Origin: Lepidurus packardi
Lineage: Eukaryota > Arthropoda > Branchiopoda > Notostraca > Triopsidae
Length of the DNA: 64,000 bases
Direction of reading: 5' to 3'
Assembly (NCBI GenBank): GCA_023053545.1
Contig: JAKZAN010000004.1
Coordinates: 1,798,001-1,862,000, forward strand
The notes under the pieces: model-generated
What the model saw: the letters and a program-made list of their open reading frames with translations, nothing else
The model's database searches: none
Told to the model about the DNA's origin: nothing
Shown: in pieces, positions 1 to 10,818 of the stretch
Numbering within the stretch: the stretch's first letter is position 1
Layout: each line of letters begins with the position of its first letter
Made by a program: the position numbers and the translations under genes

Positions 1-899
1 TTGAGAACCCTGCCTGAGCGTAGAAGTAGGCAGGAAATGTCAGTATTGGTCTAAACAAGGGATAAGCACGGTGATTAGTCAATTCCGAAACTCCATAAGA
101 CGATCAATAGTTTCAGTTCTATACACGGTATAGTATCCAGCTTAAAGTGAACATGGGGAAAATGCTCGGGTCGCGTCCAATGGAATTGCGGCTTAGCCAG
201 TTAGCGCGTGAAGGGAAAAAACATTTCACTGTTGCCAATAATGAAAAGGAAAAGGGCTAAGGGGACGAGGTCGCACTCTGATTGGAAGTGTATCTTTCCA
301 TGTTCACTTTTCGCTAGCCACTACGCTACATTAAATGGAGATACTTAAATAGAGATACTCTTATGGAGAAATTTTTGTTTAAATATACCGAAGTAGTATT
401 TTTCAATTTTCAAGACGTCTAAAAATAACTATAAAAATAAATATTGTTTTAGTCAAGTGTATCTAATGTTTTTTTTCTTTCATTTTGACTGCAAATAATA
501 GTGATTAAACTCATTATTACACTAAAAAATGGTAAAAAGAAGAAAATGTGTAAACGACTTTGGTGCAAATATTAGACAGAAATTGCATTGTTCTTCTGAA
601 AGGAGTAATGAAGCGTTGTTTGAACCCTCCAAGACTTTTTTTGCGAAAGAGTATTTCATTGTGCACGGCTCACGATCCTGGCCTTTTGATTTAAAATCGT
701 GATTCGTCAAGCCCTTAATCATATCGCGAACAGATGTTCGTATTATGGGTAACTGCTACTGAATTCTGAAATTCAGCTTGGCTACTACTCAGTGAAGATA
801 AAATATAACCTCAAAGGTCACCTTAAATACGGTAAGCGACATTGAAGTATCATCAAGTGGTTGCCGGAAAACTTTTATAAAAGCTATGAATAGGTTAAC
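1..899. other. Upstream region of cuticle gene 1, no gene seen
   Basis: No convincing coding sequence. Around 590-720 there is a block (with the string ATCCTGGCCTT near 678) that recurs in recognisable form near 4620-4710 and 6600-6690, upstream of cuticle genes 3 and 4. This shows that the duplicated units include several hundred bases of upstream DNA. The first 500 bases hold nothing I can name. Confidence 0.5.
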
Positions 900-1100
900 G
901 TGAAAGGCACGATTGAAGGAAAAGTGCATAAGTTTCAAGGAAACTACAAAATGAGAAAAACTACGTTGAGAAAGTGAAAGAGAACAGGTTCGGCCGGGTC
1001 TAGGATGGGTCTTTTCGCTTAGGAAAAGAGCATCTTCAGTGTCAGTCATGACACACGCATTCCATATAAAAAGGGACTGGACTTTTCGAAGTATCACAGT
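900..1100 (+). promoter_or_regulatory. Promoter of cuticle gene 1
   Basis: TATAAAAA box at 1065-1072, with an initiator-like TCACAGT at 1094-1100 about 30 bases downstream. Upstream are three boxes shared with the other copies in the same order: GTGAAAGGCA at 900-909, TTTCAAGGAAAC at 933-944 and AACAGGTTCGGCC at 983-995. The middle box resembles a FTZ-F1 half site (TCAAGG core), a factor known to drive insect cuticle genes; that link is inference. Confidence 0.7.
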
Positions 1101-1144
1101 CCTTCTTCAACCTCTCGAAGAAACTCAAGCAACACCTTTCAACC

Positions 1145-1691
1145 ATGAAGCTGGTAAATTTTGTCTAAAATCATCCTAATCAAAAAGTTCAAGTTTAAAA
1201 CAGAAAATGTTTTTTTAATTATAGATCATCCTCGCTGCTTTAATGACCGTCGCCATGGCTCGTCCTCAAAGCCAAACGCCCGTTCCCATCATCAGCCAAC
1301 AGCAAGAAGTGAATGGAGACGGAAGCTACAACTTTAGGTAACGTTTCTAATACAGTTCTATCGTGGAAGAGTTGTTGTCCTTGGAAGTAAATTTAATGTT
1401 TTCAATACGCTTTCGTCTTTTCCTCGTGTATATGTATTTAGTTTCCAAACTGGTAATGGTATTTCCCGCCAAGAGTCCGGACAACAGAAGCAAATCACGC
1501 CCACCGACGCCGGCGCCACTTCCCAAGGCGGGTACTCCTACACCGCCCCTGATGGTACCGTGATCACCATGACTTTTGTCGCTGACGAAAACGGATTCCG
1601 ACCTGTAGGAGATCACATCCCTACCCCACCTCCTATGCCTGAACATGTTATCAAACTTTTGGCGACCCTACGTGCTGCCGGAGTCTTGTAA
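1145..1691 (+). CDS. RR-1 cuticle protein, copy 1
   Basis: Secreted structural protein of the cuticle that binds chitin through a Rebers-Riddiford (chitin_bind_4) domain. Exons 1145-1153, 1225-1337 and 1442-1691 join to 123 codons. The first exon holds only Met-Lys-Leu, so intron 1 interrupts the signal peptide, a common layout in insect cuticle genes. The signal peptide runs to about Ala15; the mature chain starts Arg-Pro-Gln. The RR-1 domain lies at about residues 36-103, with GGYSYTAPDGT at 70-80 and FVADENGF at 86-93, followed by HIPTPPPMPEH. Intron 2 splits a Ser codon (AG/T). AATAAA follows at 1778-1783. This copy has Asn46 where the sister copies have Asp. Stage and site of expression cannot be read from sequence. 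Confidence 0.9.
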
Positions 1692-2512
1692 AACCATCTT
1701 CCGAAATTTTAACTATGACAAATACGATTTGATGTACGTGTACTGTACGTGTGTTGTGACGCAACAAATATTTTGTAAATAAACGGAAACTATTCTTAAA
1801 ACTTTATTTCAGTTAATTCTGCCACCTAATTAAATAAAGTAAGTCCTATAAACCGAACCAAAATTAAAGGTAAATGAGACAAAAATTGAATTAAATTAAC
1901 TGAGTTTTGATATTTTCTATCTTTGCGTTTAAAAAGGATCATCACGTAAACTACGTTTAAAACGCTTAGGAATCACTTTACAATTTGTTGGAGTAACGAA
2001 TTATTAATAAGCCTTTAATTAGTAAGGCTTAAAATATTCAAATGATCATTTTTTTTAAAGATGACAACGTAATATTATCAATAAGTAGATAGAGAATGTA
2101 ACAAGGTTGTTTGTTTATACCTTTTATACTCATGCAAGATACTATAAATAGCGAGAAGTTTTTAAAAAACGCAAGAAAGTAAAACGACTTCTCTTTGATG
2201 CAATTCAAATGCTCTAACTTTATAAAATATTATTTCAGATAAAACATGCTTCGTGTGCGTCGTCCTTTATAAGTAGAAACTTTAATCGAACATTTTGTGA
2301 TACTTATTCGATTTATTCATAACTATTTCCTAATATAAAACAATACAAAGTTCTTGTATGTAATCAGCTTTGTAACATTTTTAAGCTATGTTAATTTTTT
2401 ATACCTTATAGTTCAGGAGAAACTTTGGTATCCAAAAAATAGCTTTGGAATGATCCAGCCTACAAAGTAAGGATGTGTAGGAACTTTGCCATTCTTAAGA
2501 AGAGGGTATAAT
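1692..2512. other. 3' flank and first unit of a tandem duplication
   Basis: After the poly(A) signal of gene 1 the sequence is AT-rich with no coding signal. From about 1969 it belongs to a unit that is repeated from about 2758 (see the duplication entry). Confidence 0.5.
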
Positions 2513-3310
2513 GTGAAAGGCAAGCTTACATGACCGCGGCTTCAAGGAAACTTTTACAGAATCACGTGGAACGGGAAAGTGAAAAGGAACAAGCTCGCGG
2601 ACCATAGGCCCACACAGCGAAGGTGGATAAAGTATTCCTTCCATGATAAGATCATCTTCAATATCACCCAGGATGGTGAATTGACGATTTGAGCTAATTG
2701 AGCTAAAATTGGCGATTTATCTTGGCGAGCAAACATTGTCATCACATAAGCCACGCATTGAATCACTTTACGTTTTATTCAAGTTACGAATGATTTTAGG
2801 AAATGGTACTTTCTAAGTCCTTAACTAAGCCCTTAATTAGTAAGGATTAAAATATGCAAAGAATTTTTTTTTTTAAATCACAACGGAATACTATAAATAA
2901 ACGTACATAAATGTGATAAGGTTGTTACGTTTATACATTATTCTGGACTACAGTTGGATGCACTTCAAATGCACTATCTTTACAAAATATCATTTCAAAT
3001 TCAACATTGTGCATGTTGATTAATGAATAGAACGTGTAAATTTGGAGAAAGTTTGGTACGTTAAAAATAGTTCTAGAATGATCCAGCCTACAAATTAAGG
3101 AAGTGATCTATCCAATTCTTAAGATAAGAAAGGCCCTATAATGTGAAAGGCAAGCTTATGAACAATCGCAGCGTCAAAAAAACATATTTACAGAACCTCG
3201 TGGAGTAGCGAAAAAGGAAACAGGTTGGCGGCCTATGGGCTATTCAGCTAAAGATAGCTTACGTCTTCCTTTTATGACAAGACCATCTTCAATGTCCTCC
3301 AGGAGGGTGA
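1969..3310 (+). repeat. Tandem duplication, two diverged units of about 0.6-0.8 kb
   Basis: Unit A (about 1969-2690) and unit B (about 2758-3310) share ordered blocks: a GAATCACTTTA start (1971 and 2760), a TTAATTAGTAAGG block (about 2016 and 2834), an AATGATCCAGCCTACAAA block (about 2451 and 3075) and the GTGAAAGGCA promoter box (2513 and 3143). Unit B leads into cuticle gene 2; unit A has no gene after it. Spacing differs by deletions, so the unit edges are approximate. Confidence 0.75.
2513..2690 (+). promoter_or_regulatory. Orphan cuticle-gene promoter copy without a gene
   Basis: Carries GTGAAAGGCA at 2513-2522 and TTCAAGGAAAC at 2541-2551, a degenerate third box near 2588 (AACAAGCTCG) and a tail (CCCAGGATGGTGAA) matching the stretch just before the TATA box of gene 2. 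The TATA box and the gene body are missing; the sequence runs into the second duplication unit. Best read as a dead promoter left by tandem duplication and deletion. It could still act as an enhancer copy. Confidence 0.7.
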
Positions 3311-3351
3311 ATCCTATAAAAATGGAACACGACTGCTTGGAAGAGCACAGT
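3143..3351 (+). promoter_or_regulatory. Promoter of cuticle gene 2
   Basis: TATAAAAA at 3315-3322 and CACAGT initiator at 3346-3351. The GTGAAAGGCA box is at 3143-3152 and AACAGGTT at 3219-3226. The middle TTCAAGGAAAC box is degraded here (GTCAAAAAAAC near 3174), unlike in most sister genes. Confidence 0.65.
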
Positions 3352-3395
3352 CCATCTTCATCCTCTCGAAGCAACTCAAGCAACTCCTTTCAACC

Positions 3396-3905
3396 ATGAA
3401 GCTGGTAACTTAAGGCTAAAACCATACTAATCAGAAAGTTCAAGTTTAAACAGAGAGTGGTTTCCTTTTCCTATAGCTCATTCTCGCTGCTATAGTGGCC
3501 GTTGCCTTGGCTCGTCCTCAAAGCCAAACGCCCGTCCCCATCATCAGCCAACAGCAAGAAGTGAACGGCGATGGAAGCTACAGTTTCAGGTAAAAAGAGC
3601 GACTCATGACTCCCTTTTCGTTTTTCATCTTTCGTTATTCCTCCTTGGGTTATAGTTTCCAAACCGGTGATGGTATTTCCCGCCAAGAGACCGGAAAACA
3701 GAAGCAAATCACGCCCACTGATGCCGGCGCCACTTCCCAAGGCGGGTACTCGTACACCGCCCCTGATGGTACCGTCATCACGATGAGCTTTGTCGCTGAC
3801 GAAAATGGATTCCGACCTGTAGGAGATCACATCCCTACTCCCCCTCCCATGCCTGAACATGTCGTCAGGCTTTTGGCGACTCTTCGCGCTGCCGGAGTTT
3901 TGTAA
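3396..3905 (+). CDS. RR-1 cuticle protein, copy 2
   Basis: Same family and design as copy 1: secreted chitin-binding cuticle protein. Exons 3396-3404, 3477-3589 and 3656-3905 give 123 codons. Signal peptide through about residue 15 (three-codon first exon plus LILAAIVAVALA). The RR-1 domain contains GGYSYTAPDGT and [10 protein letters not shown], then the proline-rich HIPTPPPMPEH tail. It differs from copy 1 by a few residues (for example Lys at ETGKQKQ, Arg in HVVRLL). Intron 2 is only 66 bases. AATAAA lies at 3989-3994. The reading frame is open through all splice joints, so I take it as functional. Confidence 0.9.
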
Positions 3906-4968
3906 AAACCACTTTCCTGTATCATATTCTTGACAAAAACCCTGGTCTAATCACTATGTGCGTGTAGTGATATTGCGAATACTTTCTAAATAAATGTAAA
4001 CTTAATTTTACATATCCTGTACTGTTTTACACAAATAGTATGACTTACTAATTCTACTAATTAGTATTCCGAATAGTCTATGACGGCAGTACTACTGTAT
4101 GGAATGTCTGGTACTACCAACGGTAGGCTACCCTATAAAGGGAACGCGTTATCTTCTTTTAGGCCCTGTGCAGTGCAAATACTAATTTCCAAATTACTTC
4201 GAAATTAATGGAATTCTTTAGCCTCTCTCCAGTTTGAATTCATTGACGTTCTTTAATAATATTTTTTTAACTTCAAATAAAAATAACAAATGTGAACATC
4301 CTTAATAAATTAACAATTTATCGTGTTTGTAATCTAAATACATTTTACTTTGTCTTAAATACGCTTTTACTATATTTCTTTTCCCATCGAAATACCACGA
4401 TACCATATGCTTTTAGAGAATATGAAGTTTTTTCTCAAGATTCAATTTCATCGAGCTTAAGTTTGAACTGAAATAAATTGCGCTAATGTAAAATATATTA
4501 CAAAAATTCCTGATTTTACAACAAGGAAATGCATGACACCCAGCACAAAGACAGGAAACCACACAATCACTCTTCTTTGTATTCACCTAAAGCCCCAAAA
4601 ACGAGTAAATTATAGGAGGAAGGTAATGGAATGTTGTTGGGAATATCCACGACTTTTTGCCAAAAAAAAATTATATGAGCAAGATGCACGATCCTGGCAT
4701 CCTGGCCTTAAAAACCATAGAAGGTGCGTCTCATCCGGCATTTTTTATTATCTTTTTTTATTTTGCAACTGAGTAATTTGACTGTTTTTAAACAAAACCT
4801 TTTGCCTCCAAAATCTTTAATTTTTCGCTTGGCAATTTTCATACTTAAAAGTTATAGCTGGTTTTTCTGAAGGACATATCCTCTTGATGCGCGAAAAAAA
4901 CATCAAAATAGGATCATAAAAGTGGCATTACACATTTTTACCTCAGCAATTGTGAAGGAAGGGATAAT
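3906..4968. other. Intergenic DNA between cuticle genes 2 and 3
   Basis: AT-rich. The only recognisable content is the poly(A) signal of gene 2 and, near 4620-4710, the upstream block shared with genes 1 and 4. No gene seen. Confidence 0.5.
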
Positions 4969-5224
4969 GTGAAAGGCACGGTTGAGGTATACGTGCTACT
5001 TCAAGGGAAAAACTTGCTCCCATCCACAACAGTGCAGAATGTAACGTTTGCCTTCTAGTGAAAGTGAAAAAGAACAGGTTCGGTTCGGCCAGGTCCAATC
5101 AGCAAAAGGATGTGGGATCTTTATGCTCCACGGATAGGTAGGTGCATCTTCCCGAAAGGCTTCATTTTCTGAAACGAGCATTTCCGTATAAAAAGGGAAT
5201 TGGCTGGCTTCAAACATCATCAGT
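4969..5224 (+). promoter_or_regulatory. Promoter of cuticle gene 3
   Basis: TATAAAAA at 5187-5194 with a TCAGT initiator at 5220-5224, about 30 bases downstream. Shared boxes: GTGAAAGGCA 4969-4978, TTCAAGGGAAA 5000-5010 and AACAGGTTCGG 5073-5083. Order and spacing match the other copies. Confidence 0.7.
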
Positions 5225-5265
5225 ACCTTCTCTTCATTCCTCGCGAAGAAAACCTCACTACAACA

Positions 5266-5828
5266 ATGAAACTCGTAAGTTTCAAGCAAAATGAAGCATC
5301 CGACCCCTAGACAGTTCAAGTTTAAAACACTTAAAGATAAAACGCCTTCCTTTCCACACAGATTATCCTCGCTGCTCTAGTGGCCGTTGCCTTGGCTCGT
5401 CCTCAAAACCAAACGCCGGTCCCCATCATCAGCCAACAGCAAGAAGTGAATGGAGACGGAAGTTACCAGTTCAGGTAACGTATCTAATGCATTTCTCTCG
5501 TGGAAATGTTGCTGTCCTTGGAAGTAAATTGAATGTTTTCAACTTGTTTTTGTCTTGCCCTTCTGTATATGTATTTAGCTTCCAGACTGGTGATGGTATT
5601 TCCCGCCAGGAGTCTGGACAACAGAAGCAAATCACCCCCACCGATGCCGGCGCCACTTCCCAAGGCGGGTACTCCTACACCGCCCCTGATGGTACCGTGA
5701 TCAGCCTGAGCTTTGTCGCTGACGAAAACGGATTCCGACCTGTAGGAGATCACATCCCTACCCCACCACCCATGCCTGAACATGTTGTCAAGCTTTTGGC
5801 GACCCTTCGTGCTGCGGGTGTATTGTAA
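5266..5828 (+). CDS. RR-1 cuticle protein, copy 3
   Basis: Chitin-binding cuticle protein, 123 codons from exons 5266-5274, 5362-5474 and 5579-5828. The start codon is fixed by the three-codon exon (Met-Lys-Leu) 45 bases past the initiator. Signal peptide to about Ala15, then RPQNQTPVPIISQQQ. The RR-1 domain has the expected GGYSYTAPDGT and [10 protein letters not shown], ending HVVKLLATLRAAGVL. It differs from its sisters by Asn19 and by Gln39 in the GSYQF segment. No clear AATAAA directly after the stop, so the 3' end is unsure. Confidence 0.9.
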
Positions 5829-6915
5829 AAAACCCTGTGTACTACCAAAGACAAAAACCCTGTTTCACAGAATTCATCCTTTTCTGTAAAGTTGATTTCG
5901 CTTCAGAAGTTGCTTTCAAATACACGAACTATATTATACACTTTTTTGGTTTAAATTATTCCGCTTAAAAGATATGTTAGTGTATATTAAATACACCAAT
6001 AATTTTTTGTTAAAAAATTCCTCCGGTTAAATGATATGTTTAGTACCTGAGCTCTTGTCTTATGAATTTTTTAAAAAATTGCGGGTGCTGTCTTGAAGTC
6101 CTGTTGGCAACTTATTTATTTGTCAATTATTTACAGGTCAAGAAGATTTATTGTTTACTTTCTTTATTACCAGCGTGCGCAAATGCCTTTTGCAAGTCGA
6201 TTTGTTAGTCTGGTTAAAAGGCGTTCGAATTGCCTACACTGGTAATAAATTTCTTTTAAACAAAAGTTTAATCTCAAAGAGTTTCTCGATGCGTTACCAT
6301 ATTTTTTTATATTTTTTGACCCATCGATTTGTAGCTTTTGTATACGATTTTTTATTACGATTTTTTATACACTTAGTACTTCAAATTTATTGTACATTTA
6401 CTTTACATTAATTTTTGCCAAAAAGTTGTTCTGATATTGACTGTGGTCAACGTCCTCTACCGAGTGAAACAGTACACGCTCCCAAATCTCGCTTTAAATA
6501 AAACTGATTAGGAAACTTAAAGGTGTTTTTGAAAGATATCCCTGATAAATTGATGGAAGTAAAGACAAAGTATAGCGTCAGGTTTTGTTTTTAGTAACAA
6601 TGAATGCAACTGATTCGTCGTTTGAACTTTCTAAGACCTTTTACGAAAAGACTTTATACACGCGCACGACTCTGGCCTTCTAAGGGCTTTAGAACGTGGA
6701 TCCTCAAGTACCGAATTCTTTTTTATTTCACTTGTTGCAAACCAAGAAAAGGTTCGTTTTAAGGATAATAGCGGTTAAATTTCAAAATGTTGCTTACCAA
6801 TCGTCACTAGAGCTAAAAGGAGTCGTTTTCAAGGGATCTCCAGAATTAAAAAGCATAACAATAACCATGGTTGAGCTACCACCAAATCTTATCTAATTTC
6901 TCAATGCGGCTTTTT
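5829..6915. other. Intergenic DNA between cuticle genes 3 and 4
   Basis: AT-rich, no gene signal. The block near 6600-6690 is the copy of the shared far-upstream element seen also before genes 1 and 3. A short open frame at 6151-6411 is low-complexity and not credible as a gene. Confidence 0.5.
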
Positions 6916-7140
6916 GTGAAAGGCACGCTTGGAAGTGAGTGCTTCTTCAAGGAAACGTACCGTACATGTCGGCAAAAAGTGCGTTGAGAAAGTAAAAAAG
7001 AAAGAACAGGTTCGGCCAGGTTTAGTCAGTGGGGATGGGATGGGTCCAATCCTCTTACGAAAGAAGAATCTTCAGTGTCATTCAGTCACGAGCGAGTGTT
7101 TCATATAAAAAGGGAAAACGAATGCTTGGAAGAGCACAGT
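6916..7140 (+). promoter_or_regulatory. Promoter of cuticle gene 4
   Basis: TATAAAAA at 7104-7111 and a GCACAGT initiator at 7134-7140. Boxes: GTGAAAGGCA 6916-6925, TTCAAGGAAAC 6946-6956 and AACAGGTTCGGCC 7005-7017. Confidence 0.7.
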
Positions 7141-7185
7141 CCATCTTCATCCTTTCGGAGTAACTCAAGCAACTCCTTTTCAACC

Positions 7186-7700
7186 ATGAAGCTGGTAACT
7201 TTAGGCTAAAACCATCCAAATCAGAAAGTTCAAGTTTAAAACAGAAAGTGGTTTCCTTTTCTTACAGATCATCCTCGCTGCTCTAGTGGCCGTAGCCATG
7301 GCTCGTCCTCAAAGCCAAACGCCCGTCCCCATCATCAGCCAACAGCAAGAAGTGAACGGCGATGGAAGCTACAGTTTCAAGTAAAAAGAGCGTCTCAAGA
7401 TTCACCTTTCGGTTTTTATTTAGTTTACCGTATTCCTCCTTGGATTTTAGTTTCCAAACTGGCGATGGCATTTCTCGTCAAGAGTCCGGACAACAGAGGC
7501 AAATCACGCCCACCGATGCCGGCGCCACTTCCCAGGGCGGGTACTCGTACACCGCGCCTGATGGTACCGTGATCACCCTGAGTTTTGTCGCTGACGAAAA
7601 CGGATTCCGACCTGTAGGAGATCACCTCCCTACTCCCCCACCCATGCCTGAACATGTTGTCAAGCTTTTGGAGACTCTTCGTGCTGCCGGAGTCTTGTAA
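7186..7700 (+). CDS. RR-1 cuticle protein, copy 4
   Basis: Chitin-binding cuticle protein of 123 codons, exons 7186-7194, 7268-7380 and 7451-7700. Signal peptide to about Ala15. Exon 2 ends in AA rather than AG before its GT donor, so the split codon reads Asn instead of the Ser found in the sister copies; the donor is still usable (AA/GTAAAA). RR-1 domain with GGYSYTAPDGT and [10 protein letters not shown]; the tail reads HLPTPPPMPEH and [17 protein letters not shown] at 7794-7799. Confidence 0.9.
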
Positions 7701-8463
7701 AAACAACTTCCGATATCATAATCATGACAAAGAATTAGCTCTGATCAACATGTACTGTATGTATATCCTTTGAGGTGCTACCAACTGTTTGTAAATAAAT
7801 GGAAACTATACTTTTCAATTTTTGCTGCCTTTATTCTGCTAACAAGGTCTATAATATCGCATATTCAAACATCACGATACTCTCTCAGAATTCAGGTCTT
7901 CTTTTCGTCTTATTTAGGTAATTTTGCAAGATCATTTTTAAATAATAAAAATTCCTTTAGTATCAATATAATATACCGAAATAACCATATCGATGTTGTG
8001 ATGGTATGGAAAAATACCCATTACAACACAAATGCTTTATATTACATCATAAGGAATGTACTGAGTTATAGAAGTCTGAAATAATATTAATATAATATAA
8101 TTTATCATATAAATCGCAAAATATTCTTTAATATTTCGCAGTCAAATATGTGATACACTCCTTACAGATTACAATTATTAAATCATTATTAGTATTAGTT
8201 TTGCTATTATTTTTTAATATGATTAAAGTCGGAACTATGAATTAAAGATTGTTAAATAAAAAAAGTTAAAAAGCGTAAAATTTCTAGGTTTTTAAGGGTT
8301 TAGCGTAGTGTTAAGCGTAGTGTAACGTTACTATTTAAACGTTGTACTTACGTTTTACAGTAGCACTGATAAGTAGCACAGCCAAACAGTACCTACTTTA
8401 TTTTGGCAATGAAGCAAGTGTGTATGTCAAATAATGTCAAGAAAAAGACAATTCTGCCACTGA
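7701..8463. other. Intergenic DNA between cuticle genes 4 and 5
   Basis: Very AT-rich. An open frame at 7770-8084 overlaps the poly(A) site of gene 4 and shows no family likeness. Nothing else seen. Confidence 0.5.
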
Positions 8464-8699
8464 GTTGCTCGATGACTAATACAAAATAAAGAAGGGGTGA
8501 CAAATGAAATAAAAGAGATAAAATAAAATAAAACCATAAATATTAAACAGAATCTTCGTCAATTTGTTAAACTGTTGTTAAACATGTTGCTCGATGACTA
8601 ATACAAAATAAAGAAGAGATGACACATGAAATAAAAGAGATAAAATAAAATAAAACCACAAATATAAAAACAGAATCTTCGTCAATTTGTTAAACTGTT
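8464..8699 (+). repeat. Tandem duplication of a 122-bp unit
   Basis: Two near-identical head-to-tail copies, 8464-8585 and 8586-8699, each starting GTTGCTCGATGACTAATAC and ending in CAATTTGTTAAACTGTT. Only a few differences separate them, so the duplication is recent. It lies directly upstream of the promoter of cuticle gene 5. Confidence 0.85.
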
Positions 8700-8709
8700 A
8701 AGGGCGAGT

Positions 8710-8941
8710 GTGAAAGGCAATCCTGAAAGGTGAACCCAAGTTTCAAGGAAACGCGTACCAAACAAATTGGCATCGAGAAAGTCAAAAAGAAAAACAGGTT
8801 CGGGTACATATATTATGTAAGGTCCTGTCAGCGGGATGGGTCTTCTTCACGAAAGAAGGACCGGACCGGGCCGCCTTCAATGTCATATCCCCGTCAAGTT
8901 GCGTATAAAAAGAGGCGGTGAATACTCAGCAACACCACAGT
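8710..8941 (+). promoter_or_regulatory. Promoter of cuticle gene 5
   Basis: TATAAAAA at 8904-8911 and a CCACAGT initiator near 8935-8941. Boxes: GTGAAAGGCA 8710-8719, TTTCAAGGAAAC 8741-8752 and AACAGGTTCGG 8793-8803. Confidence 0.7.
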
Positions 8942-8997
8942 CCTTCATTCCCTTCGAAGCTCGTGAAGTAATTCATTCCAGCCATTCGTATACAACA

Positions 8998-9544
8998 ATG
9001 AATTTGGTGAGCAGAACGAAAAAAATCCAGAAAATTTAAAGCAAATTCAAAATGTCCATTTTTTCTAGACTTTCCAGATCATTCTTGCTGCTCTGTTGGC
9101 CGTAGCTTTGGCTCGTCCTCAAAGCCAAACTCCCGTGCCCATCGTTAGCCAACAACAAGAGATCAAAGAAGATGGATCCTACAGTTTCAGGTAAGTTTTA
9201 TAAGCTCCAGTATCTTTATTCTCACATAACCCCCTCTAGTCGATGTTCTCATGTCGAAGTTCTTACCGTTTCGTGGTATTGTCTCCCATTGTAGTTACCA
9301 AACTGGCGATGGTATCTCTCGTCAAGAGTCCGGAGCGCAAAAGCAAATTTCCGCTACTGAAGCCGGTCAAACTTCAAAGGGTGACTACTCGTACACCGCG
9401 CCTGATGGTACCGTGATCACGCTGAGCTTTGTGGCTGACGAGAACGGATTCCAACCTAAGGGTGATCATCTCCCTACTCCTCCTCCCGTGCCTGAACATG
9501 TTGTCAAGCTTTTGGCGACCCTTAAAGCAGCCGGTGTGTTGTGA
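8998..9544 (+). CDS. RR-1 cuticle protein, copy 5
   Basis: Chitin-binding cuticle protein of 123 codons, exons 8998-9006, 9078-9190 and 9295-9544. It begins Met-Asn-Leu rather than Met-Lys-Leu. It is intermediate between copies 1-4 and copies 6-7: it shares PVPIVSQQQEI and GDYSYTAPDGT with the latter but keeps EHVVKLLATLKAAGVL of the former. Distinct residues include Lys-Glu in EIKEDG and the ISATEAGQTSK stretch. The stop is TGA, unlike TAA in the other copies. AATAAA at 9628-9633. Confidence 0.9.
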
Positions 9545-10526
9545 AAAATCCCCCCCAAAATCTTGACATTTCTGCACTAGACAAATGTTTATACGTTCTT
9601 TCACCTTCCTGGTTTCCGAATTTTGTAAATAAATGGCAAACTAATTTTAAAAAACCTGGTCTTAGGAATTGCTTGTGTAAAGCCTGTCAACGATCTTCAG
9701 TGACTTTCTTTTAAATCGACAATTAAATCAGCAAATTTCAATTTCAATTAAACTAACTGGGCTTAAATAGTCCAGCTATTCGCTAATTATTAGGGTTTCT
9801 TTTAATCCTTTATTTTTACTAAATATTGACTATGCTTAGCTTCTTACACCCAAGCTACCACAAGGTGGCGCGCACCGCTTTGTATGGGTGCATATGAACG
9901 CGCATGACTTCTGCGCATAAAACGTTCTTACACGGTATAACTTTATAACCAGATACTCAGTTTGCTTGAAGGTTATTTTTCAAAATTGCGCAAAAATAAA
10001 GTTTAAGGACAGACTAGCTTCCAAATGTCCGAGTTTGCTAGGCTTTTCTTAGCGTAGATGGAAAATTTTAATTTTCGTTTTCCAAATTATTCACTGATAA
10101 AATAAGAAAAAAGAAAATGTCTTGCTCTCTATGTGCATATTAGCTACTGTACTGTCAAAAGCTGAATTTACATTGAAGTACACTGAATTTGCGGTGAATA
10201 AGCACAAATTTTGCTTAGAATATAAGGTAGCAATATAAAAAGTGTAGAGCATTCTGGGCGGCCTTGGCTTGTTATAAAATAGTTTGCAAAGTTGCAAACT
10301 GCTGGTTTACAAGGCACTAATGATTACCATTAACGGTCAAGTACAAAGAAAGGAACAAAAACTATAAATATCTTTGCAGTTTATGCTAACTTATGCAAAG
10401 AGCTTTCGACATAAGCCGAACAACCTTGGACGCAAGGCTTCTAGTTAGGAAACCCAGCGTGAATCTAACACTGTTGGCAAGCTCACTGGAAGATTTTTGG
10501 CAACTTCTAAAATGATGAGTAAATGG

Positions 10527-10749
10527 GTGAAAGGGAAAGTTTTTAGGGTGAGCCTTTCGCTTCATGGGAATGTCCATTTGCAAGCCAAACTCCAAGAGAG
10601 TTGAGCATCGGGGAAAGTAACGAGAACAGGTAAAGTTGGCTTGCACAACCGCAAGGATCATCCATCATAAGGATCATCCTCAGTGTCGTTGAAGTATCGA
10701 GCATATTTTCCTTATAAAAAGGAGCCGCGACGGTTTGGAAGCATCACAG
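10527..10749 (+). promoter_or_regulatory. Promoter of cuticle copy 6
   Basis: TATAAAAA at 10713-10720 and a TCACAGT initiator at about 10744-10750. The upstream boxes are diverged: GTGAAAGGGA at 10527-10536, CTTCATGGGAA near 10559 and AACAGGTAAAG near 10625. The promoter looks intact although the gene is broken. Confidence 0.6.
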
Positions 10750-10818
10750 TACAATTACACTCACTCAAAGTACCACCACAACCACCAATACGGCAATACT
10801 CCAACTAACCAACCAACC

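Noticed and set aside
3471-3860. Long minus-strand open frames opposite exon 3 of each cuticle gene
   Set aside because: They recur because the copies are paralogous and codon choice keeps the opposite frame open; they have no promoter, splice or family support of their own.
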